From assembly GCF_009765365.1 (NCBI RefSeq), contig NZ_VTOM01000029.1:1-64000 (forward strand): DNA of 64,000 nt. The letters are read 5' to 3'. Below are positions 50,148-59,569 of this stretch, piece by piece. A model generated the notes under the pieces. It was not told the origin of the DNA and ran no database searches. It saw nothing but the letters and a program-made list of their open reading frames with translations. Within the stretch, counting starts at the first letter, position 1; each line of letters opens with the position of its first letter. The stretch comes from Antarcticirhabdus aurantiaca. Lineage in GTDB: Bacteria; Pseudomonadota; Alphaproteobacteria; Rhizobiales; Rhizobiaceae. The translations under genes were made by a program, and so were the position numbers.

Positions 50148-51500
50148 ATGGCCCGCCGCAACGAGCGCATGAAGCTCGGCGCCTTCCTCTACTTCACCGG
50201 CCATCACCTGGCCGCCTGGCGCCATCCGGACGCGCAGCAGGGCACCGAGCTGGTCGACTATGTCGAGCTCGCCCGCATCGCCGAGGCCGCGAAGTTCGAC
50301 GCCCTCTTCCTCGCCGACGGCGTGGGCGTGCGCCTGTCCGACCGCGAGGCCGCGAGCCGCAAGGCCCATAGCGGCGTCACCCCCTTCGAGCCGATCACGC
50401 TCCTCTCGGCGCTGGCGGCGGTGACGAGCCGCATCGGGCTCGTGGCGACCGCCTCGACCAGCTATTCCGATCCCTACAACCTCGCCCGCCAGTTCGCCTC
50501 GCTCGACCGCCTGTCGAACGGGCGCGCCGGCTGGAACCTCGTGACCTCGGCGGACCCCGAGGCCGCGCTCAACTTCGGCCACGACGCGGCGATCCGCCAT
50601 GCGGACCGTTACGCGCGCGCCGAGGAGTTCGCCGACGTCGTGCTCGGCCTCTGGAACAGCTGGGACGACGACGCCTTCGTCCGCGACCGGGCGAGCGGGC
50701 GCTACTTCGACCCCGAGAAGCTCCGGCTCCTGAACCATAGCGGCGAGCACTTCAAGGTCCGCGGGCCGCTCAACATCCCGCGCTCGCCGCAGGGGCATCC
50801 GGTTCTCGTCCAGGCCGGCGCCTCGCAGGCGGGCATGGAGCTGGCGGCGCGCACGGCCGAGCTGGTCTTCGCGGCGGAGGTGACGCTGGAGGATGCCGTT
50901 TCCTTCTACGCCCGGCTGAAGGGGCGGCTCGCCGCTTACGGCCGCCGGCCGGACGAGCTGAAGGTGCTGCCGGGCGTCTTCCCCGTGGTCGGGCGCACCC
51001 TGGCGGAGGCCGAGGAGAAATTCGAGGCGCTGCAGGAGCTGATCCAGCCGGAAGTCGGGCTCGACTTCCTGTCCACCACGATCGGCGTCGACCTTTCGGC
51101 CTATCCCCTCGACGGCCCTGTGCCGGACCTGCCCGAGACCAACGGCAACCGCAGCCGGCAGGCGCTCCTTCTCGCGCTCGCCCGGCGCGAGAACCTGACG
51201 ATCCGCCAGCTCTACAAGCGCGTCGCCGGCGCGCGCGGCCATTGGCAGGTGGTCGGCACGCCCGCGCAGGTCGCCGACCTCCTTGAAGAGCGCTTCGAGG
51301 CCTACGGCGCCGACGGCTTCAACGTGATGTCGCCGATCAAGCCCGGCGGGCTCGTCGACTTCGTCGAGCTGGTGCTGCCGGAACTGCGCCGCCGCGGCCT
51401 GTTCCGCGAGGACTACGAGGGCGCGACCCTGCGCCAGAACCTCGGCCTCGATCACCCGGCCGCGCGCTCTGCCTCCCGCTTCGCCGCCGCGGCGGAATAG
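50148..51500 (+). CDS. FMN-dependent monooxygenase (LLM class, NtaA/DmoA type)
   Basis: A 450-residue flavin monooxygenase of the NtaA/SnaA/DmoA group, longer than SsuD (about 380). It has RMKLGAFLYFTGHHLAAWRH at the start, AAKFDALFLADGVGVRLSDR, FEPITLLSALAAVTSRIGLV with ATASTSYSDPYNLARQFASL and DRLSNGRAGWNLVTS (flavin site), and HPVLVQAGASQAGMELAART. Members use reduced FMN to cleave C-N or C-S bonds. In this operon it probably releases sulfite or a thiol from an imported organosulfur compound. ATG 50148 follows ACGAGGA. The flavin reductase partner is not in the window. Confidence 0.92.
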   Translation: MARRNERMKLGAFLYFTGHHLAAWRHPDAQQGTELVDYVELARIAEAAKFDALFLADGVGVRLSDREAASRKAHSGVTPFEPITLLSALAAVTSRIGLVATASTSYSDPYNLARQFASLDRLSNGRAGWNLVTSADPEAALNFGHDAAIRHADRYARAEEFADVVLGLWNSWDDDAFVRDRASGRYFDPEKLRLLNHSGEHFKVRGPLNIPRSPQGHPVLVQAGASQAGMELAARTAELVFAAEVTLEDAVSFYARLKGRLAAYGRRPDELKVLPGVFPVVGRTLAEAEEKFEALQELIQPEVGLDFLSTTIGVDLSAYPLDGPVPDLPETNGNRSRQALLLALARRENLTIRQLYKRVAGARGHWQVVGTPAQVADLLEERFEAYGADGFNVMSPIKPGGLVDFVELVLPELRRRGLFREDYEGATLRQNLGLDHPAARSASRFAAAAE

Positions 51501-51538
51501 CTCGACCCCCTCCCCCGTCCCGAACCCAGGAGACCTGC

Positions 51539-52462
51539 ATGACCAGCCTTTCCCTCGCCGAGGCCGCGCCGATCGCCGTTGTTCCCGTCACGGCCCGCGT
51601 CGGCGCCGAGATCCGCGGCGTCCGCCTGTCGGGCGACCTGCCCGAGGCGACGATCGCGGCCATCAACGCCGCGCTTCTCGCCCACAAGGTGGTGTTCTTC
51701 CGCGGTCAGGCGCACCTCGACGACGCCGCGCACGAGCAGTTCGCCCGGCGGCTCGGCGACCTCGTGCCCCACCCGACCCAGGGCGCCTTCAACAACAGCG
51801 CCTCCATCCTCAACCTCGACTCCAGTCGGGGCGGCGGGCGGGCCGACCAGTGGCACACCGACGTCACCTTCGTCGACGCCTATCCGAAGTTCTCCGTGCT
51901 GCGCGGCGTCGTGATCCCGGAGGCCGGCGGCGACACGGTCTGGTCGAACACCCATGCCGCATACGAGGCCCTGCCCGAGCCCCTGCGGCGCCTCGCCGAT
52001 ACCTTGCGCGCGATCCACAGCAACGTCTACGACTATGCCGCCGTGCGACCGCGCGCCAGCGCCGAGGAGCGCCGGCACTACGAGGAGGTCTTCACCTCAA
52101 CCGTCTACGAGACCGAGCATCCGGTGGTGCGCGTCCATCCGGAGACCGGCGAGCGCTCGCTCCTTCTCGGCAACTTCGTCCAGCGCTTCGCCGGCCTCTC
52201 CAAGCGCGACTCGGCCGTGCTCTACGACCTCTTCCAGTCCTACGTCACCGCGCCGGAGAACACGGTCCGCTGGCGCTGGCAGGCGGGCGACGTCGTGATC
52301 TGGGACAACCGCGCCACGCAGCACTACGCCGTCAACGACTACGGCGACGCCCACCGCGTGGTGCGCCGCGTGACCGTCGACGGCGACGTGCCGGTGGGCG
52401 TCGACGGGCGTCCCAGCACCGCCCTGCGGGTGGCGGCCAAGCCCGCGGCCAAGGCGGCCTGA
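51539..52462 (+). CDS. TauD/TfdA-family Fe(II)/2-oxoglutarate dioxygenase (AtsK-like)
   Basis: A 307-residue dioxygenase. Iron ligands are His106 and Asp108 (WHTD) and His262 (RATQHYAVNDYG); 2-oxoglutarate-binding Arg273 and Arg277 follow at the spacing seen in TauD/AtsK. Other markers are VVFFRGQAHLDDAAHEQFAR and GGDTVWSNTHAAYEALP. AtsK cleaves alkyl sulfate esters and TauD cleaves taurine, both releasing an inorganic sulfur group. It forms the end of the organosulfur operon and converges on the SulP transporter gene. Confidence 0.93.
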   Translation: MTSLSLAEAAPIAVVPVTARVGAEIRGVRLSGDLPEATIAAINAALLAHKVVFFRGQAHLDDAAHEQFARRLGDLVPHPTQGAFNNSASILNLDSSRGGGRADQWHTDVTFVDAYPKFSVLRGVVIPEAGGDTVWSNTHAAYEALPEPLRRLADTLRAIHSNVYDYAAVRPRASAEERRHYEEVFTSTVYETEHPVVRVHPETGERSLLLGNFVQRFAGLSKRDSAVLYDLFQSYVTAPENTVRWRWQAGDVVIWDNRATQHYAVNDYGDAHRVVRRVTVDGDVPVGVDGRPSTALRVAAKPAAKAA

Positions 52463-52467
52463 CGGCG

Positions 52468-52491
52468 CCGGCCGCGCTTGAGCGCGGCCGG
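52468..52491. terminator. Bidirectional hairpin between tauD-like and sulP genes
   Basis: CCGGCCGCGC (52468-52477) and GCGCGGCCGG (52482-52491) form a perfect 10-bp stem with loop TTGA in the 46-base gap between two convergent genes. It has no long T-tract; terminator function is inferred from position. Confidence 0.6.
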
Positions 52492-52508
52492 TTGCGCCCA
52501 TTCGCAGA

Positions 52509-53993
52509 TCAGTGGCCGGTCACCGCGTCGCCGGCGCCGGCCTTGTCGTGGACGGCGAAGCGCTCGACCATGGTGGCGCTGGCGGCATTGAGCCCGCGCA
52601 CCTCGACGATCCGGCCGTGGCCGCGCGCCTTCATGACCACCCGGTCCAGCGCGCCCACGGCCGAGATGTCCCAGAAATGGGCCGCGCCGACATCGATCAC
52701 GATGCGCTCCACCGGCTCCAGCACGTCGATCGCCTCGGCGAAGGTCGAGGCCGAGGCGAAGAAGACCTGCCCCTCGACGAGGTAGGTGCGCGTGCGTCCG
52801 TCCGCCGAGAGCGAGGACGACACCCGGCTGAGCCGGGCCACCTTGCCGGCGAAGAACACGCCCGACAGGAGCACCCCGACGAGGACGCCCTTGGCGAGGT
52901 CGTGGGTCGCCACCGTCACCGCCACCGTCGCCAGCATGACGGCGGAGGACGGCACGGGGTTGGAGCGCAGGCGGGCGATCGAGCGCCAGGAGAAGGTGTT
53001 GATCGAGACCATGATCATCACCGCCGTCAGCGCCCCCACGGGGATCGCCGCCAGGAGGTCCTGCAGGAGGACGAGGAGCACCAGGAGAAAGAGGCCGGCG
53101 ACGAGCGTCGACAAGCGCCCGCGCCCGCCCGAGGACACGTTGATGACGGATTGCCCGATCATCGCGCAGCCGCCCATGCCGCCGAAGACCGCGGAGGCCA
53201 TGTTGGCGACGCCCTGGCCCACGCATTCGTGGCTCTTGCTGCTCGGCGTGTCCGTCATGTCGTCGACGATCTGCGCGGTCAGGAGCGATTCCAGGAGGCC
53301 CACCGCGGCGAGCGCCAGGGCGACGGGCAGCAGGATCCGAAGCGTTTCCAGCGTATAGGGCACGTCCGGCAGCGCGAAGCTCGGCAGCGCCGAGGGCAGC
53401 TCGCCGAGATCGGCGACGGTGCGCACGTCGAGCCCGCTCGCCCAGACGAAGACGGTCAAAACGACGATCGCGACCAGCGGCGAAGGCACCGCCCTGGTGA
53501 GAAACGGCAGGCCGTAGATGATCGCGAGCCCCGCCGCGATCAGCGCGTAGGTCGCCGTCGGCACGCCGATCAGTTCGGGCATCTGGGCGAGGAAGATGAG
53601 AATCGCGAGGGCATTGACGAAACCCGTCATCACCGATTGCGAGACGAAGCGCATCAGCCGCCCGAGCTTCAGCGCGCCCGCCACGATCTGGATGAGACCC
53701 ATCAGGATGGTGGCGGCGAAGAGGTACTGGACGCCGTAGTCGCGCACGAGGTCGACCATCAGGACGGCGGTCGCGGCGGTGGCGGCGGAGATCATGGCGG
53801 GACGCCCGCCGACGAAGGCGATCACGGTGGCGATCACCACCGAGGCGTAGAGGCCGACCTTCGGGTCGACGCCGGCGATGACGGAGAAGCCGATGGCTTC
53901 GGGAACGAGGGCGATCGCGACGACGAGGCCCGAAAGGACATCGCCGCGCGGGTTCGATACCCACTCCCGGCGCGACAGGTAAGGCATTTTCAT
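52509..53993 (-). CDS. SulP-family anion transporter with STAS domain
   Basis: A 494-residue inner-membrane transporter. About 10-12 hydrophobic segments include [20 protein letters not shown] with [15 protein letters not shown] (SulP signature), [20 protein letters not shown], and [20 protein letters not shown] with [19 protein letters not shown]-terminal STAS domain starts near residue 375 ([40 protein letters not shown]). Substrates of the family are sulfate or bicarbonate; the neighbours favour sulfate, but the QSVINV type also occurs in bicarbonate carriers. ATG 53993 is chosen over a TTG five codons upstream. Confidence 0.92.
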   Translation of the reverse strand: MKMPYLSRREWVSNPRGDVLSGLVVAIALVPEAIGFSVIAGVDPKVGLYASVVIATVIAFVGGRPAMISAATAATAVLMVDLVRDYGVQYLFAATILMGLIQIVAGALKLGRLMRFVSQSVMTGFVNALAILIFLAQMPELIGVPTATYALIAAGLAIIYGLPFLTRAVPSPLVAIVVLTVFVWASGLDVRTVADLGELPSALPSFALPDVPYTLETLRILLPVALALAAVGLLESLLTAQIVDDMTDTPSSKSHECVGQGVANMASAVFGGMGGCAMIGQSVINVSSGGRGRLSTLVAGLFLLVLLVLLQDLLAAIPVGALTAVMIMVSINTFSWRSIARLRSNPVPSSAVMLATVAVTVATHDLAKGVLVGVLLSGVFFAGKVARLSRVSSSLSADGRTRTYLVEGQVFFASASTFAEAIDVLEPVERIVIDVGAAHFWDISAVGALDRVVMKARGHGRIVEVRGLNAASATMVERFAVHDKAGAGDAVTGH

Positions 53994-54290
53994 GGGAAAT
54001 GTCCGCAAAGCATGACCGCCTGCCCGGCTCGAATGCGGGCAGCGAGAAGACGCGTGTCGTTTGCGTTGTCCGGCGGATCGGCGGCCGGAAGAGCCACCCG
54101 GGCTTTCACCGGGTCCAGTCGAATGGTCTCCTCATAAGGCCGCGCGCCTTGCACCGCAACATCGTCGCGCGGCGCGCCGGAGCACGGGCCCGATCTTCGC
54201 CTGCGCCGCCGATGCCCGATGACCGTCAGCCGCCCGAAACGTCACCGATCCGCCACATTGGCCGCGGATCGCATCGCCGCGTTCTTAAAT

Positions 54291-54305
54291 TGACTTGAAG
54301 AGTCA
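54291..54305. promoter_or_regulatory. Iron-responsive operator (TGA-N9-TCA), RirA type
   Basis: TGACTTGAAGAGTCA fits TGA-N9-TCA and is nearly palindromic (TGACT...AGTCA). It lies 47 bases before the second TonB-dependent receptor, next to AT-rich sequence. It shares TGACT with the operators at 19529 and 23318. Confidence 0.65.
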
Positions 54306-54352
54306 TGTTTGGCCGGCGAAGGAGGTTCGTCCACTCCTTCGGAACTTGATCC

Positions 54353-56545
54353 ATGCTGCTGCGCCGCCACCTCCTCTTGTCCGCCGCCTGCTTCGGCAGC
54401 CTCATCGCGCAGGACGCCGCGGCGCAGAGCGGAGGATCGATCACCCTCGACACCGTGGTCGTCGACGGCGGAGGCGAAGCCGGCGCCGGCGCCGGCGGGA
54501 CGGGGACGAGCACCACCGCCTCTCCCGCGACCGGCCAGCGCTCGAGCGGCGTCACCACGCCGGCCGGCGCCACCACCGCGCTCAAGGGCGCGGGCTCCCA
54601 GCGCGCCGCGCCCCAGGTCGTCTCGGTGATCGGGCGCGACCAGATCGAGGAGCGCAACGTCCAGACCGTCGACGAGGCGACGCGCTATTCCGCCGGCGTG
54701 CTCGGCCAGAAGTTCGGCGCCAACAACCGCCTCGACTGGTTCAACATCCGCGGCTTCCCGGCCGAAACCGACGGCCTCTTCCTCGACGGCCTCGGCCTCT
54801 TCTCCACCGCCTTCGCCTCCTGGCGCATCGACCCGGTGACGCTCGACCGCATCGAGGTGCTGCGCGGGCCGGCCTCGGTGCTTTACGGCGGCACCTCGCC
54901 GGGCGGCATCGTCAACCTCGTCTCCAAGCGCCCCTCCACCGATCCGGGCGGCGAGATCGAGGTCGGCGTCAACGAGTGGGGCCAGGGCTACACCTCGCTG
55001 GATGCCACCGGTCCGCTCGACGCGGACAAGGTCTGGTCCTACCGCCTCGACGCCAAGATCTTCGGCGGCGACACCTTCGCCGACGAGGGCGACACCTTCG
55101 AGGGCGTCGTCGCCCCCAGCATCAACTGGTCGCCCGACGCCGACACGAGCTTCACGCTCTACGGCTACTACCAGCGCGACGATTCCAACAACACGCCGGG
55201 CTTCCTGCCCTATGTCGGCACGGTCGAGCCGGCATCCTACGGCCGCATCTCGCGCAAGCTCTTCACGAGCAGCCTGGACGTCGACGAGTTCGAGCGCGAT
55301 CAGGCCATGATCGGCTACGAGTTCGAGCACCGCTTCGACGAGACCTTCACGGTCCGCCAGAACGCCCGCTACGCCCACCTCGATTCGACCTACCAGGTGG
55401 TCTACGGCTTCGGCACCGCCTTCGGCGGCGCCCCCACCGAGATCGGCCGCCTGAACTTCCGCACGACGCCCGAAGCCGACACGGTCACGATCGACACGCA
55501 GGGCGAGGCGCGTTTCGAGACCGGACCGGTCTCCCACGTCGCGATCGCCGGCGTCGACTACCGCTGGTTCCGCATCGACGACAACCAGGCCTTCTCCTTC
55601 GGCACCAACCTCGACGTCCTCGATCCGGACTACGACGCGGTGCAGCCGCCGGTCGGCGCGCCCTACATCGACAACAAGCAGACGCTGAACCAGACGGGCC
55701 TCTACCTCCAGGACCAGATGACCTGGGACAAGCTGGTCGTCACCCTCAACGCGCGCTACGACTTCCTCGACACGGAGCTCGACAACCGCTTGGCCCTCGG
55801 CCTCGACAACGACGCAGACGAGGGCCAGCTCTCGGGCCGCGCGGGCGCCGCCTACCTCTTCGACAACGGCATCACCCCCTACCTCAGCTACTCGACCTTC
55901 TTCACGCCTGTCCTCAGCGTCGATGCCGATACGGGCAAACCCTTCGAGGCCGGCGACGGCGAGCAGATCGAGGGCGGCGTGAAGTGGGAGCCGCAGAGCT
56001 TCGACGGCACCTTCACCGCCTCGCTCTTCGACATCAAGCGCCGCAACGTGCTCACCCGCGACGTGGTGGGCGGGCGGCCCTTCGTGGACGTCCAGACCGG
56101 CGAAATCCGCTCGCGCGGCCTGGAGCTCGAAGCCAACCTCAACCTCGGCTACGGCTTCAGCCTCCTCGGCGCCTATACCGACATGGACGTCGAGGTCACC
56201 GAATCCTCGGGCCTCGACCTCGGCCAGGTGCCGCCCGCGACGCCGGAAGAGTTCGCCTCGCTCTGGCTCGACTACGAGGTCCAGTCGGGCGCGGCCAAGG
56301 GCCTGAAGCTCGGCGCGGGCGTGCGCCACGTCGGCAAGAGCTACGCCGACCGCGCCAACGACTTCGAGGTGCCGGACTACACGCTGGTCGACGCCGCGGT
56401 CTCCTACGAGACTGACAGCTGGCGCGCCACCGTCGCGGCCGACAACCTCTTCGACAAGCGGACCGTCAGTTGCGGGCCGGACGAGAACTCCTGCTTCTAC
56501 GGCGATGCGCGCAAGGTTTCGGCCAGCCTCGCCTACAAGTTCTGA
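54353..56545 (+). CDS. TonB-dependent siderophore receptor 2 (FhuA-like)
   Basis: A 730-residue outer-membrane receptor. The signal peptide is LLSAACFGSLIAQDAAAQ. A TonB-box-like ITLDTVVVDG is near residue 32, followed by a Gly/Ala/Thr linker. The plug has APQVVSVIGRDQIEERNVQT, FNIRGFPAETDGLFLDGLGL, DRIEVLRGPASVLYGGTSPG and GIVNLVSKRPST. The barrel ends in SASLAYKF with terminal Phe. The motif set fits hydroxamate-type (ferrichrome/ferrioxamine) receptors. It begins the operon with binding protein, permease and ATPase; the next ATG shares a base with its stop. An iron operator lies upstream. Confidence 0.95.
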   Translation: MLLRRHLLLSAACFGSLIAQDAAAQSGGSITLDTVVVDGGGEAGAGAGGTGTSTTASPATGQRSSGVTTPAGATTALKGAGSQRAAPQVVSVIGRDQIEERNVQTVDEATRYSAGVLGQKFGANNRLDWFNIRGFPAETDGLFLDGLGLFSTAFASWRIDPVTLDRIEVLRGPASVLYGGTSPGGIVNLVSKRPSTDPGGEIEVGVNEWGQGYTSLDATGPLDADKVWSYRLDAKIFGGDTFADEGDTFEGVVAPSINWSPDADTSFTLYGYYQRDDSNNTPGFLPYVGTVEPASYGRISRKLFTSSLDVDEFERDQAMIGYEFEHRFDETFTVRQNARYAHLDSTYQVVYGFGTAFGGAPTEIGRLNFRTTPEADTVTIDTQGEARFETGPVSHVAIAGVDYRWFRIDDNQAFSFGTNLDVLDPDYDAVQPPVGAPYIDNKQTLNQTGLYLQDQMTWDKLVVTLNARYDFLDTELDNRLALGLDNDADEGQLSGRAGAAYLFDNGITPYLSYSTFFTPVLSVDADTGKPFEAGDGEQIEGGVKWEPQSFDGTFTASLFDIKRRNVLTRDVVGGRPFVDVQTGEIRSRGLELEANLNLGYGFSLLGAYTDMDVEVTESSGLDLGQVPPATPEEFASLWLDYEVQSGAAKGLKLGAGVRHVGKSYADRANDFEVPDYTLVDAAVSYETDSWRATVAADNLFDKRTVSCGPDENSCFYGDARKVSASLAYKF

Positions 56546-57675
56546 TGGAGCGCGTCCCCGGCGCGCTGCGAGCCGCGGCGCGCGTCCTCCTCGGCCTCGC
56601 TCTCCTGGTTTTCGCCGCCGCCTCCCCGGCGTCGAGCCAGGAGGGCGGGGCCTTTCCCGTGTCCGTCACCGATGTCGCCGGCCGCGCGGTGACGATCCCC
56701 GAGAGGCCGCAGCGGATCGCGCTCGGCGAAGGCGTCCAGGCGATCTCGCTGGCGCTCGTCGACCCGCAGGCGCTCTCGCGCCTCGTTCTCGTCGGGGCCG
56801 ATCTCGGCGCCTACGATCCGGGAACCGAGGCCGCGCTGGTCCAGGCCTTTCCCGCGCTCGGCAGCGTTCCGACCGCCCGCGACGAGGGCTCGGGCCTGCC
56901 CTTCGAGCTGGTGCTCGCCGCAAAGCCCGACCTCGTCGTCTTCAGCCTCTGGCAGAAGCCGCGCGTCGAGGTGCTGGTCGGGCAGCTCGACGCCCTCGGC
57001 ATTCCCGTCCTCTTCACCGACTTCTTCGAGGCGCCGGTCGAGAACACGCCGGCGAGCATGCGCCTCCTCGGCCGCGCGCTCGGGCGCGCGGAAGCGGGCG
57101 AGCGCTATGCCGCGCTCTTCGAGGAGCGGCTGGCGGCGGTGCGCGCAGCGGTGGCGGGGCGCCCCGCGAGGAGCCTCATCCTCAACGCCTTTCCCGCCAC
57201 CTGGGCCTGCTGCTGGGCGCAGGGAACGGGCGGCTTCGGCGCGTTCCTCCCGATCGCCGGCGGGCGAAACATCGGCGAAGCGGCCTTTCCGGACACGCTC
57301 GGCGGGGCCCTCGCGCTCGAATACGTCCTCGCCGCCGACCCCGACGTCTACGTCGCGACGGGCTTGTCGGCGCCCGGCGACGGGCTGCGGCTCGGCGGGG
57401 GCATCGACGAGGCGGAGGCCCGGGCCGGGCTTCGCGCGGTCGTCGCGGCCGAGCCGATCGCGGGCTTCCGCGCCGTGCGGGAGGGTCGCGCCCACGGGCT
57501 GTGGAACTGGTTCAACGGCACCCCCCTCAACATCCTCGCGCTCGAAGCATTGGCGACCTGGCTGCACCCGGAAACGGCCGCGACGCTCGACCCGGCGGCC
57601 ACCCGCGCGACGATCGAGGAGCGCTTCCTCGGCCGGCCGCTGCCCGGCACCTTCTGGACGAGCCTCGCGCCGTGA
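56545..57675 (+). CDS. Siderophore ABC transporter substrate-binding protein 2
   Basis: A 376-residue periplasmic binding protein of the helical-bridge fold. The signal peptide is VLLGLALLVFAAASPASSQ. It has VTDVAGRAVTIPERPQRIAL, PFELVLAAKPDLVVFSLWQK, WACCWAQGTGGFGAFLPIAG with GRNIGEA, and EYVLAADPDVYVATGLSAPG. The WACCW cysteine pair is unusual for this fold and could bind or fix the second lobe. ATG 56545 overlaps the receptor stop, and the permease follows with a 4-base GTGA overlap. It is divergent in sequence from the first system's binding protein. Confidence 0.9.
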   Translation: MERVPGALRAAARVLLGLALLVFAAASPASSQEGGAFPVSVTDVAGRAVTIPERPQRIALGEGVQAISLALVDPQALSRLVLVGADLGAYDPGTEAALVQAFPALGSVPTARDEGSGLPFELVLAAKPDLVVFSLWQKPRVEVLVGQLDALGIPVLFTDFFEAPVENTPASMRLLGRALGRAEAGERYAALFEERLAAVRAAVAGRPARSLILNAFPATWACCWAQGTGGFGAFLPIAGGRNIGEAAFPDTLGGALALEYVLAADPDVYVATGLSAPGDGLRLGGGIDEAEARAGLRAVVAAEPIAGFRAVREGRAHGLWNWFNGTPLNILALEALATWLHPETAATLDPAATRATIEERFLGRPLPGTFWTSLAP

Positions 57676-58742
57676 CCGCTCCAGGATCGGGGGCGGGCCC
57701 CGGCTCGGGCGCCGCCGAGCGCATCCGCGCCGCCCATCGGCGCACGAACCGCCGGCGTTGGATCCTGGTGGCGGCCGCCGGCCTCGTTTCCGTCCTCCTT
57801 TTCCTCCTCGACCTCGTTTCCGGCCCGGCGGGCCTCGCCCTCGGCGACGCCGTGGCGGCGCTCACCGGCGGCGCGGTGGACCCGACGACGCTCGTGATCG
57901 TTCAGAGCGTGCGCCTCCCCGCCGCGCTGACGGCGCTTCTCGTCGGCGCGGCGCTCGCCGTGTCCGGCGCCGAGCTCCAAACGCTGTTCGACAACCCGCT
58001 GGCGGAAGGGGCGACGCTCGGCGTCGCGCCGGCCGCCGCGCTCGGCGCGGCCGCGGCGATCGTCCTCGGCTTCGGGATTCCGGGCGTGCCGACCCTCTGG
58101 CTGGTGCCGGCCAACGCCTTCCTGTTCGCGCTCGGCGCCATGCTGATCCTGCAGGGGATCGCCCGCGAGCGCGGGCACGACACGCAGACGCTGGTTCTCG
58201 TCGGCATCGCGCTGGTCTTCACCTTCAACGCCCTTCTGTCGCTCCTCCTCTTCGTCGCCTCGCAGCAGGCGCTGCAGCAGCTCGTCTTCTGGCTCCTCGG
58301 GAGCCTTGCCGGCGCGCGCTGGGACACGATCGCGCCGGTGGCCGCGGTGACGCTCCTGGTCCTGCCCCTGTCGTTCGCCCAGGCCTGGAAGCTGACCGCG
58401 CTGCGGCTCGGGGCCGAGCGCGCCGCGAGCTTCGGCATGGACCTGCCGCGCCTGCGCTTCTTCGCCCTCGCCCGCGTCAGCCTCCTCACCGGCGCCGCCG
58501 TCTCGATCGTCGGCACGGTCGGCTTCGTCGGCCTCGTCGGGCCGCACATCGCGCGGATCCTCGTCGGCGAGGACCACCGCTTCTTTCTGCCGATGAGCGC
58601 GCTCGTCGGGGCGGCGCTGGTCTCGGCGGCCTCGATCGCGGCGAAATCCATCCTGCCGGGCGTCGTCATCCCGATCGGCATCGTCACCTCGCTGATCGGC
58701 CTGCCGATCTTCTTCTCGCTGATCCTGTCGAGGCGCGGATGA
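57672..58742 (+). CDS. Iron-siderophore ABC transporter permease (FecCD/BtuC family)
   Basis: A 356-residue permease. After a Gly/Arg-rich N-terminal tail come about nine to ten hydrophobic segments with FecCD markers: RLPAALTALLVGAALAVSGA with ELQTLFDNPLAEGATLGVAP, AERAASFGMDLPRLRFFALA, GTVGFVGLVGPHIARILVGE and SILPGVVIPIGIVTSLIGLP. Only one permease gene is present, so the channel is a homodimer, unlike the two-permease system at 20544-22503. The start is GTG at 57672. Confidence 0.92.
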   Translation: MTAPGSGAGPGSGAAERIRAAHRRTNRRRWILVAAAGLVSVLLFLLDLVSGPAGLALGDAVAALTGGAVDPTTLVIVQSVRLPAALTALLVGAALAVSGAELQTLFDNPLAEGATLGVAPAAALGAAAAIVLGFGIPGVPTLWLVPANAFLFALGAMLILQGIARERGHDTQTLVLVGIALVFTFNALLSLLLFVASQQALQQLVFWLLGSLAGARWDTIAPVAAVTLLVLPLSFAQAWKLTALRLGAERAASFGMDLPRLRFFALARVSLLTGAAVSIVGTVGFVGLVGPHIARILVGEDHRFFLPMSALVGAALVSAASIAAKSILPGVVIPIGIVTSLIGLPIFFSLILSRRG

Positions 58743-59515
58743 GCGGGCTCGCCCTGGAACTCTCCGGCTTCTCGGCCGGCTACGGCCGGCGGCGCATCGT
58801 CGAGGACGCGACGATCGAGCCGGTTCGGCCCGGCAGCCTCCTCGCCCTGGTCGGGCCGAACGGCGCGGGAAAGTCGACCCTCCTCAAGGCGCTGGCCGGC
58901 CTCGCGGACGCCTCCGGCACCGCGCGCCTCGGGACGGCCGACCTCCTGTCGCGGGCAGCGCGCGGGCGCGAGAACCTCGTCGGCTTCATGCCGCAGACGG
59001 TCCCGCGCGGCGTGCGCCTCAGCGTGTTCGAGAGCGTCGTCGGCGCCGTGAAGGCCGCGCCGATCGCGCGCGAGGCGCTGGGCCTGGCCGAGGCCGAGCA
59101 ACGGGCGGCCGAAACGCTGGAAGCGCTCGGCCTCGCCGAGATCGCGCATGCGCCGCTCGACCGCCTGTCGGGCGGCCAGCGGCAGATGGCCTCCTTCGCC
59201 CAGACGGTGGTGCGCGCGCCCGCTCTGCTGCTTCTCGATGAGCCGACGAGCGCGCTCGACCTTCGCCACCAGCGCGAGCTGATGCTGGCCGCGCGCGCCT
59301 TCGCCGATGCCGGCCGCATCGTCGCGGTGGTGCTTCACGACCTCAACCTCGCCCTTCGCTGGGCCGACCGTCTCCTGGTCCTTCACCGCGGCCGGCTGCG
59401 CGCGCAAGGTCCGCCCGCCACGGTCCTGACGCCGGACCTCGTCGCGGAGGTCTATGGCGTGGCGAGCCGCCTCGAAGCGGGCTCGGGCGGGCGCCCCTAC
59501 CTCGTCGTCGACTGA
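58739..59515 (+). CDS. Iron-siderophore ABC transporter ATP-binding protein 2
   Basis: A 258-residue ATPase. Walker A is GPNGAGKST, the Q-loop GFMPQTVPRGVRLSVFESVV, the signature LSGGQRQMASFAQTVV, Walker B LLLLDEPTSALDL and the switch VVLHDLNLALRWAD. The set is typical of FecE/FhuC-like ATPases. It overlaps the permease stop by 4 bases and ends the second iron operon, converging on the response regulator gene. Confidence 0.93.
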   Translation: MSGLALELSGFSAGYGRRRIVEDATIEPVRPGSLLALVGPNGAGKSTLLKALAGLADASGTARLGTADLLSRAARGRENLVGFMPQTVPRGVRLSVFESVVGAVKAAPIAREALGLAEAEQRAAETLEALGLAEIAHAPLDRLSGGQRQMASFAQTVVRAPALLLLDEPTSALDLRHQRELMLAARAFADAGRIVAVVLHDLNLALRWADRLLVLHRGRLRAQGPPATVLTPDLVAEVYGVASRLEAGSGGRPYLVVD

Positions 59516-59569
59516 GCACCCCGAACGAGCCCGCCCCGGATGCCGCGCCCGGCGCGCCGGCCGGACGAC

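Noticed and set aside
52512-54137. A long plus-strand open frame opposite the SulP gene
   Set aside because: It is His/Arg/Asp-rich antisense sequence; the minus strand has SulP and STAS motifs.
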